Source of the DNA: Paracoccaceae bacterium
GTDB taxonomy: Bacteria; Pseudomonadota; Alphaproteobacteria; Rhodobacterales; Rhodobacteraceae
Assembly: GCA_007128995.1 (NCBI GenBank)
Contig: SKWJ01000462.1
Span: forward strand, 1-5,526
Direction of reading: 5' to 3'
DNA: 5,526 nucleotides
Within the stretch, counting starts at the first letter, position 1; every line of letters begins with the position of its first letter. The position numbers and the translations under genes were made by a program. Shown here piece by piece: positions 1 to 5,526 of the stretch. Under the pieces are notes generated by a model. The model searched no databases and was not told where the DNA came from. It saw nothing but the letters and a program-made list of their open reading frames with translations.

Positions 1-372
1 CATGCGCGATGGCCGGACATCTCCCAGATAGAGCAGCTTTCGCATCCTTGGAGCAACGGCAAGATCAGGGACGCGGGTGGCCAGCCGCAACATGGCCGGC
101 ATCGGCGTGAGCGTGTATTCAGCCACCCGCGCCAGAAACGCGCGCAATTCAGAGCGCATGGGCACGGCTTCCAGCACGCGGATGATCGAACGCAATTTCG
201 CGCGCGGGAAAACACCTTCCGCCGCGCCCCAGACGACACCGATCACGCGCCGGGGGCCAAGCGGAACCTCGACAAAACTCCCCAACCAGACCCCGCCTTC
301 GGGTGCGAGATAATCCAGCAGGTGGTTTACAGGCTCTGCTGTCAGCACCGCGCAGGGGCTGGCTTCATCAAA
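1..372 (-). CDS. priA: Primosomal protein N' (replication restart helicase PriA), N-terminal part, cut by window edge; 5' end probably frameshifted
   Basis: PriA recognises stalled or D-loop replication forks, unwinds DNA and starts primosome reassembly. The reverse strand has an open frame of 124 codons from an ATG at 372 to the window edge. It reads as the PriA N-terminal 3'-DNA-end-binding domain: a VLTAEP segment, then [10 protein letters not shown], then [17 protein letters not shown], then an R-V-L-E-A-x-P-M-R stretch and [10 protein letters not shown], all recognisable as PriA of Rhodobacteraceae. The helicase domains lie outside the window. The ATG at 372 has no Shine-Dalgarno sequence. 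A different frame starting at ATG 403 gives [14 protein letters not shown], which resembles the expected PriA N-terminus (an FF pair seven residues before VLT) but runs out of frame at a (GGCT)3 repeat. The gene may therefore be frameshifted, may start late at 372, or may carry a sequencing error. Identity is confident; the true start is not. Confidence 0.85.
357..368. repeat. Tetranucleotide tandem repeat (GGCT)3 at the priA frame break
   Basis: Three perfect head-to-tail copies of GGCT (AGCC on the priA strand) occupy 357-360, 361-364 and 365-368. They sit exactly where the ATG-403 frame stops resembling PriA and the downstream frame starts to. Deleting one copy fuses the two frames as [10 protein letters not shown]. 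Three copies is a low number, so this may be a simple slippage duplication or an error rather than a phase-variable tract. Confidence 0.8.
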
Positions 373-477
373 GAAATCTGGTGTGTCGGCTACAGGCATG
401 GGAATGGGGGCTTCCGGCGCGGCGTGGCTTCAGGTATGACGCGCTCGAACGCAAGCCGCAACCCGGAGGGAAACGAG
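373..477. promoter_or_regulatory. Divergent priA/transaldolase upstream region
   Basis: This stretch separates two genes read in opposite directions, so promoters for both are expected here or just inside the flanking genes. The first 31 bases (373-403) are probably displaced priA coding sequence. I see only poor candidate boxes: TATGAC at 435-440 toward the transaldolase without a good -35 partner, and on the reverse strand a TTG-containing box followed about 17 bases on by CATACC. None is strong enough to call alone. Confidence 0.3.
465..470 (+). promoter_or_regulatory. Ribosome binding site of the transaldolase gene
   Basis: GGAGGG lies seven bases before the ATG at 478. It decides the start: the reading frame is open upstream to an ATG at 322, but that extension lies antisense to priA, has no such site, and would add about 52 residues foreign to the family. 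Confidence 0.85.
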
Positions 478-1131
478 ATGAAGTTCTTTGTTGATACCGC
501 AGATGTCACCGCTATCCGCGAGTTGAATGATCTCGGGATGGTGGACGGGGTGACAACGAACCCCTCGCTTATCCTGAAATCGGGCCGCGACATTATCGAG
601 GTCACGCGCGAGATCTGTGGCATCGTTGATGGCCCGGTTTCCGCCGAAGTGGTTGCTCTGGAAGCCGATGCAATGATCGCGGAAGGGCGCAAACTGGCCG
701 CAATCGCACCGAATATTGCCGTCAAACTGCCGCTCACATGGGATGGGTTGAAAGCCTGCAAAGTGCTTACGGGCGAGGGTAACATGGTGAATGTCACGCT
801 GTGTTTCAGCGCAAATCAGGCACTGCTGGCGGCAAAAGCAGGCGCAACCTTCATATCACCGTTTATCGGGCGGCTGGATGACCTTGCACTGGACGGGGTC
901 GAATTGATCGAGGATATCCGGATCGTCTATGACAATTACGGATTTGAAACCCAGATTCTTGCTGCTTCGATCCGTTCCGTCAATCATGTTCTGGACGTTG
1001 CGCGCATCGGGGCCGATGTCATGACAGCCCCGCCTGAAGTGATCCGCAAACTGGCGTCCCATCCGCTGACCGATGCAGGACTGGCACAGTTCATGCGTGA
1101 CTGGGAAAAAACAGGTCAAAAAATCCTCTAG
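478..1131 (+). CDS. tal: Small (FSA/TalC-type) transaldolase
   Basis: This 217-residue cytoplasmic protein belongs to the small transaldolase/fructose-6-phosphate aldolase family. Transaldolase moves a dihydroxyacetone unit between sugar phosphates in the non-oxidative pentose phosphate pathway through a Schiff-base lysine. Visible family features in order are MKFFVDTAD with Asp6, GVTTNPSL with Asn28, the Schiff-base Lys83 in [37 protein letters not shown], and the phosphate-binding Ser164-x-Arg166. Length is normal for the family. Glu57 (Gln in E. coli FSA) and Phe129 (Tyr in FSA) favour true transaldolase over fructose-6-phosphate aldolase, although automatic annotation often writes either name. 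The start at 478 is fixed by a strong Shine-Dalgarno site. It is the first of four rightward genes; the next begins 54 bases after its TAG stop. Confidence 0.93.
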   Translation: MKFFVDTADVTAIRELNDLGMVDGVTTNPSLILKSGRDIIEVTREICGIVDGPVSAEVVALEADAMIAEGRKLAAIAPNIAVKLPLTWDGLKACKVLTGEGNMVNVTLCFSANQALLAAKAGATFISPFIGRLDDLALDGVELIEDIRIVYDNYGFETQILAASIRSVNHVLDVARIGADVMTAPPEVIRKLASHPLTDAGLAQFMRDWEKTGQKIL

Positions 1132-1134
1132 TCT

Positions 1135-1143
1135 TGGTATAGT
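1135..1143 (+). promoter_or_regulatory. Putative extended -10 promoter before DUF484-xerC
   Basis: The bases TGGTATAGT match the extended -10 form TG-N-TATAAT at all but one specified position. They begin four bases after the transaldolase stop and lie about 42 bases before the DUF484 start. The -35 position with 17-base spacing reads GTCAAA, a weak match, which extended -10 promoters can tolerate. If active, it would let DUF484 and xerC be transcribed independently of the transaldolase gene. This is inference from one box. Confidence 0.4.
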
Positions 1144-1185
1144 CCGGCAACAAATAACCCGAGCAGATAACGGACAGGCAAAGAC

Positions 1186-1902
1186 ATGACAGATACTGCA
1201 CGCCAGCGAGAGCTGGCCCAAGACTATCGATCTCAGATCATTGCAGACCCAAGCCTGATACTTGATGATACTGACGTGATGCGTTCACTTGTCACGGCAA
1301 GTGAACGCGGCATGGGCGAGAACATCATAGACTTGCGCGGCCTTGCGATGGATCGGCTGGAAGCCCGGCTTGACCGGCTGGAGGAAACCCATCGCGCCGT
1401 CATTGCCGCAGCCTATGAAAACCTGTCCGGAACCAACCAGATCCATCGCGCGATACTGAACATGCTGGACCCCGAACGTTTCGAGGATTTCCTGCGCAAT
1501 CTGGGCACCGACGTTGCAGGTATCCTGAATGTCGATGCCATTCGGTTGGTTCTGGAAAGCCCTGACCCTGGCGCAGACACTGAATTGCAGCGGATATCGA
1601 ATGTCATCACGGTCGTGCGTCCGGGATTTGTCGAAACCTATATGAGTTCCGAACGTGGACCGACAACACGCCCGGTGTTGCTGCGCCAGTCGATCCCGCA
1701 GACCGATCTTCTCTATGGGTCGGGGACACCGGCTTTGAAATCGGAAGTCTGCATGCGGCTTGATCTGGGAGAAAACCGCATGGGGGGCATGCTGGTCATG
1801 GCGTCTGAAGATCCGAATATGTTCAAATCAGGCCAAGGCACGGATCTGCTGTCGTTTTTTGCCGGAATTTTTGAAAGGTCCATGCGCCACTGGCTTGCAT
1901 GA
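1186..1902 (+). CDS. DUF484 family protein (GAF-like), partner gene of xerC
   Basis: This 238-residue soluble protein fits the DUF484 family (Pfam PF04340), whose biochemical role is not established; family members carry a GAF-like fold toward the C-terminus. Recognisable segments are DPSLILDD near residue 21, SERGMGENIIDLRG at 39-52, a charged heptad-like helix at about 53-70 (RLEARLDRLEETHR), then AAAYENLSGTNQIHRAIL, FEDFL, and a GAF-like region from about 95 to the end. There is no signal peptide or membrane segment. The start at ATG 1186 has only a weak upstream CAGG. Its stop overlaps the xerC start as ATGA, and DUF484 genes lie beside xerC in many proteobacteria, so a link to XerC or chromosome processing is plausible but unproven. 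A perfect 11-6-11 inverted repeat lies over codons 32-41. Confidence 0.9.
   Translation: MTDTARQRELAQDYRSQIIADPSLILDDTDVMRSLVTASERGMGENIIDLRGLAMDRLEARLDRLEETHRAVIAAAYENLSGTNQIHRAILNMLDPERFEDFLRNLGTDVAGILNVDAIRLVLESPDPGADTELQRISNVITVVRPGFVETYMSSERGPTTRPVLLRQSIPQTDLLYGSGTPALKSEVCMRLDLGENRMGGMLVMASEDPNMFKSGQGTDLLSFFAGIFERSMRHWLA
1281..1308. repeat. Perfect inverted repeat, 11-bp arms and 6-bp centre, inside the DUF484 gene
   Basis: The left arm GCGTTCACTTG (1281-1291) and right arm CAAGTGAACGC (1298-1308) are exact reverse complements around TCACGG. As RNA it would form an 11-bp hairpin, possibly extended by U-G pairs at the loop (1292/1297) and base (1280/1309). It encodes normal-looking family residues (end of Met32 to Arg41). 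It has no T-tract, so it is not a terminator. Confidence 0.8.
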
Positions 1903-2831
1903 GCATGCCTCTGCCCAGCCCCGCACAACGCGACGCCCTGCAGCATTGGGGGAAGTGGCTTCGTGCGCTTGATGGTGCATCCGAGCATACGGTATCGGCC
2001 TATACCAGCGATGTGAGCGAGTTCCTTGCCTTCATGTCCGCCCATTTGGGCGGCAGCGCAGGTCTTGGCCAACTGAGCAAGATCAAACAGACGGATTTGC
2101 GCGCCTGGATGGCCAGCCAACGCGCCACAGGCCTTGGCAGTCGCAGTCTCGCGCGCAAACTCTCCTCTGTCAAAAGCTTTGCCCGCTGGATAGCAGAGCG
2201 CGAGAGCTTTGATATCTCTGCCATACTGGCCATGCGCGCGCCGAAATATCAGCGCTCGCTCCCCCGCCCGTTAAGCGCCAGCGACGCGCGCGACATGATC
2301 GCGACTGTGCCCCTTCAGACTGCGTCAGACTGGACAGGGTTGCGTGATGCGGCTGTGCTTACTCTGCTATATGGATGCGGACTTCGGATCTCGGAAGCTT
2401 TGGGGCTGACAGGGCGGGACCTGCCCTTGCGCGACAGTCTGCGCGTTTCTGGCAAAGGGGGGCGCGAACGCATGGTTCCGCTGCTTCCTGTCGCGCGCGA
2501 TGCTGTGGCGGCCTATTTGCGCGGCTGTCCACATGCCGTCACCAAGGACTGCCAGATATTCCTTGGGGTTCGTGGTGGCCCGCTGGGGCGGCGCCATGTG
2601 GCAAAGGTGATGGCAGCAGCGCGGATGCAACTTGGCCTTCCCGCAACAGCCACGCCCCATGCCATGCGCCACTCTTTCGCGACACATCTGCTTGCTGCCG
2701 GAGGTGATTTGCGCGCTGTTCAGGAATTGCTGGGCCACGCCTCGCTTCAATCGACGCAAATTTACACAGCGGTCGATACAGGACAGCTGATGGAGATTTA
2801 TCACTCTGCACATCCGCGCGCGCAGAACTAA
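1899..2831 (+). CDS. xerC: Tyrosine recombinase XerC
   Basis: XerC, normally paired with XerD, recombines the chromosomal dif site to resolve dimers at cell division under FtsK control. The 310-residue length is typical. The N-terminal SAM-like core-binding domain covers about residues 8-110 (helical, with LRAWMASQRATGLGSRSLARKLSS). The C-terminal catalytic domain carries the full tyrosine recombinase set: Arg163 in GLRISEALGL, Lys186 in SGKGGRERMVPL, His254 and Arg257 in HAMRHSFATHLL, His280 in ELLGHASLQSTQIY, and nucleophile Tyr289. The phrase GGDLRAVQELLGH fits XerC better than XerD, as does the neighbouring DUF484 gene. ATG 1899 overlaps the DUF484 stop (ATGA), suggesting translational coupling; no clear Shine-Dalgarno sequence is visible, and ATG 1905, two codons on, is an alternative. 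The gene is intact. Confidence 0.93.
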   Translation: MSMPLPSPAQRDALQHWGKWLRALDGASEHTVSAYTSDVSEFLAFMSAHLGGSAGLGQLSKIKQTDLRAWMASQRATGLGSRSLARKLSSVKSFARWIAERESFDISAILAMRAPKYQRSLPRPLSASDARDMIATVPLQTASDWTGLRDAAVLTLLYGCGLRISEALGLTGRDLPLRDSLRVSGKGGRERMVPLLPVARDAVAAYLRGCPHAVTKDCQIFLGVRGGPLGRRHVAKVMAAARMQLGLPATATPHAMRHSFATHLLAAGGDLRAVQELLGHASLQSTQIYTAVDTGQLMEIYHSAHPRAQN

Positions 2832-2880
2832 TTGCATTGCTGCGAGAGGTTTGTCAGAGGGGGCATGCGATGCCGAGCGA

Positions 2881-2886
2881 AAGGAG
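2881..2886 (+). promoter_or_regulatory. Ribosome binding site of pcs
   Basis: AAGGAG lies six bases before ATG 2893. It selects this start over an in-frame TTG at 2851, which would add a 14-residue cysteine-containing tail that does not look like the membrane-protein start expected of the family. Confidence 0.8.
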
Positions 2887-2892
2887 TGCTGC

Positions 2893-3585
2893 ATGGAACT
2901 TCGGCTGAAAGCCTATGGGGTGCATCTGTTCACTGCGACGGGTGCGGTCTTTGCCATGCTGGCACTTCTGGAAGCAGTGCAGGGCGATTGGGCGATGATG
3001 TTCCTGTGGCTGGTCGTGGCTTTTGTTGTCGATGGTATCGACGGCCCGCTGGCACGTCGGTACCATGTCAAGCAGAACGCGCGCACGATAGATGGTGTTT
3101 TGCTGGATCTTATCATCGATTATCTGACCTATGTGTTCATCCCGGCCTTCGCCCTGTTTCAAAGCGGGCTCCTTCCCGGATGGACAGGCTGGATCGCGAT
3201 CATCGTCATTACATTCACATCGGTCCTCTATTTTGCCGATACGCGGATGAAAACCACGGATAATTCCTTTCAGGGCTTCCCGGCATGCTGGAACATGGCC
3301 GCTGTCGTGATTTTCGCCACAAGCCCTGATTTCTGGGTGATACTTGGCATTGTGGCCTTTCTTGCCGTGGCCATGTTCACGCCGCTCAAGTTCATTCATC
3401 CTGTTCGGACCGAGCGGTGGCGCGTAGTGTCCCTGCCTGTGTCCTTCCTCTGGACTGGGCTTGCAGGCTGGGCCGCATGGACGAATTTTGATCAGCCGCA
3501 CCTGGTCACATGGGCCCTGATCCTGACAAGCCTGTATCTTGTCAGCGTGGGGATCGCACAACAGATTGTTCCTCTGCGACGGTGA
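2893..3585 (+). CDS. pcs: Phosphatidylcholine synthase (CDP-diacylglycerol-choline O-phosphatidyltransferase)
   Basis: The product is a 230-residue integral inner-membrane enzyme that condenses CDP-diacylglycerol with choline to give phosphatidylcholine and CMP, the one-step bacterial route. It carries the CDP-alcohol phosphotransferase motif in the wide-spaced form known for Pcs: Asp47, then Asp50-Gly51-x2-Ala54-Arg55, twelve residues, Gly68-x3-Asp72-x3-Asp76. These aspartates bind the metal and the CDP headgroup. About eight hydrophobic segments are visible (roughly 12-30, 33-49, 78-94, 99-117, 133-148, 149-166, 178-196, 205-224), the family's usual topology. Length is close to characterised Pcs proteins (about 240). 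The start at 2893 is set by AAGGAG. It follows xerC by 61 bases in the same direction, so it may be read from the upstream genes, though no functional link is apparent. Related PssA and PgsA enzymes are less likely because of the motif spacing. Confidence 0.9.
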   Translation: MELRLKAYGVHLFTATGAVFAMLALLEAVQGDWAMMFLWLVVAFVVDGIDGPLARRYHVKQNARTIDGVLLDLIIDYLTYVFIPAFALFQSGLLPGWTGWIAIIVITFTSVLYFADTRMKTTDNSFQGFPACWNMAAVVIFATSPDFWVILGIVAFLAVAMFTPLKFIHPVRTERWRVVSLPVSFLWTGLAGWAAWTNFDQPHLVTWALILTSLYLVSVGIAQQIVPLRR

Positions 3586-3596
3586 CACCTTGCCAA

Positions 3597-3627
3597 CCGC
3601 CGCGGCTCGACATTCGCGCAGCGGCGG
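3597..3627. repeat. GC-rich inverted repeat downstream of pcs
   Basis: Arms CCGCCGC (3597-3603) and GCGGCGG (3621-3627) are exact reverse complements around a 17-base centre. The repeat begins 11 bases after the pcs stop. No T-tract follows on the plus strand, so it is at best a weak or factor-assisted end for pcs. Confidence 0.4.
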
Positions 3628-3633
3628 AACGTG

Positions 3634-3660
3634 AAACGGCGCGCCCGAATGGACGCGCCG
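3634..3660 (-). terminator. Probable katG terminator
   Basis: Arms CGGCGCG (3637-3643) and CGCGCCG (3654-3660) pair exactly. After one mismatch, two further G-C pairs close a four-base GAAT loop. Read on the katG strand, the hairpin lies 26 bases past the stop and is followed directly by TTT, a short but typical intrinsic terminator tail. On the plus strand the tail is CAACC, so termination would act on katG rather than pcs. Confidence 0.6.
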
Positions 3661-3686
3661 CAACCAGTCTGGAAACCTGGATTCCC

Positions 3687-5526
<1,840 letters not shown>

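Noticed and set aside
77..313. Plus-strand open frame at the left edge
   Set aside because: It is antisense to the clearly recognisable PriA N-terminal domain and has an Arg/Ser/Thr-rich composition with no domain.
322..1131. Longer version of the transaldolase starting at ATG 322
   Set aside because: The extra N-terminus lies antisense to priA and is unlike the family; a strong ribosome binding site and the canonical MKFFVDTAD start point to ATG 478.
1281..1308. The 11-6-11 palindrome as a chromosomal dif site
   Set aside because: The dimensions fit, but the arms lack the conserved TTATGTTAA-like XerD half-site, natural dif arms are not perfect palindromes, and dif is normally intergenic near the terminus.
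1354..1384. Direct repeat of CGGCTGGA
   Set aside because: It is explained by the repeated Arg-Leu-Glu units of the DUF484 heptad-like helix.
2851..3585. Longer pcs starting at TTG 2851
   Set aside because: ATG 2893 has AAGGAG at ideal spacing, and the extension adds a non-family tail.

Overview
The window looks like ordinary chromosomal core DNA from an alphaproteobacterium, most likely the Rhodobacteraceae (Roseobacter/Rhodobacter group). The basis is protein style (PriA N-terminus, the DUF484-XerC pair, Pcs-type phosphatidylcholine synthase), the moderately GC-rich codon use and the gene order. The family-level placement is inference from remembered family features; no search was run. I see no mobile element, CRISPR array, tRNA or rRNA, and no convincing undescribed multi-gene system.

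Layout. At the left edge the 5' part of priA (replication restart helicase) runs leftward out of the window. A short divergent gap separates it from a rightward series of four genes: a small FSA/TalC-type transaldolase, a DUF484 protein, xerC (tyrosine recombinase for chromosome dimer resolution) and a phosphatidylcholine synthase gene (pcs). DUF484 and xerC overlap by an ATGA start/stop. An extended -10-like element lies just after the transaldolase stop and may start a DUF484-xerC(-pcs) transcript. On the right, a catalase-peroxidase gene (katG) runs leftward toward pcs and is cut at its 5' end by the window edge. The convergent pcs/katG gap holds two GC-rich inverted repeats, one of which fits a katG terminator.

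The genes are functionally unrelated housekeeping functions (replication restart, pentose phosphate chemistry, chromosome dimer resolution, membrane lipid synthesis, peroxide defence). Only DUF484 and xerC look coupled.

Two observations deserve a second look. First, the start of priA appears frameshifted by a third copy of a GGCT tetranucleotide; removing one copy joins a PriA-like N-terminus to the rest of the protein. Second, a perfect 11-6-11 inverted repeat lies inside the DUF484 coding sequence.
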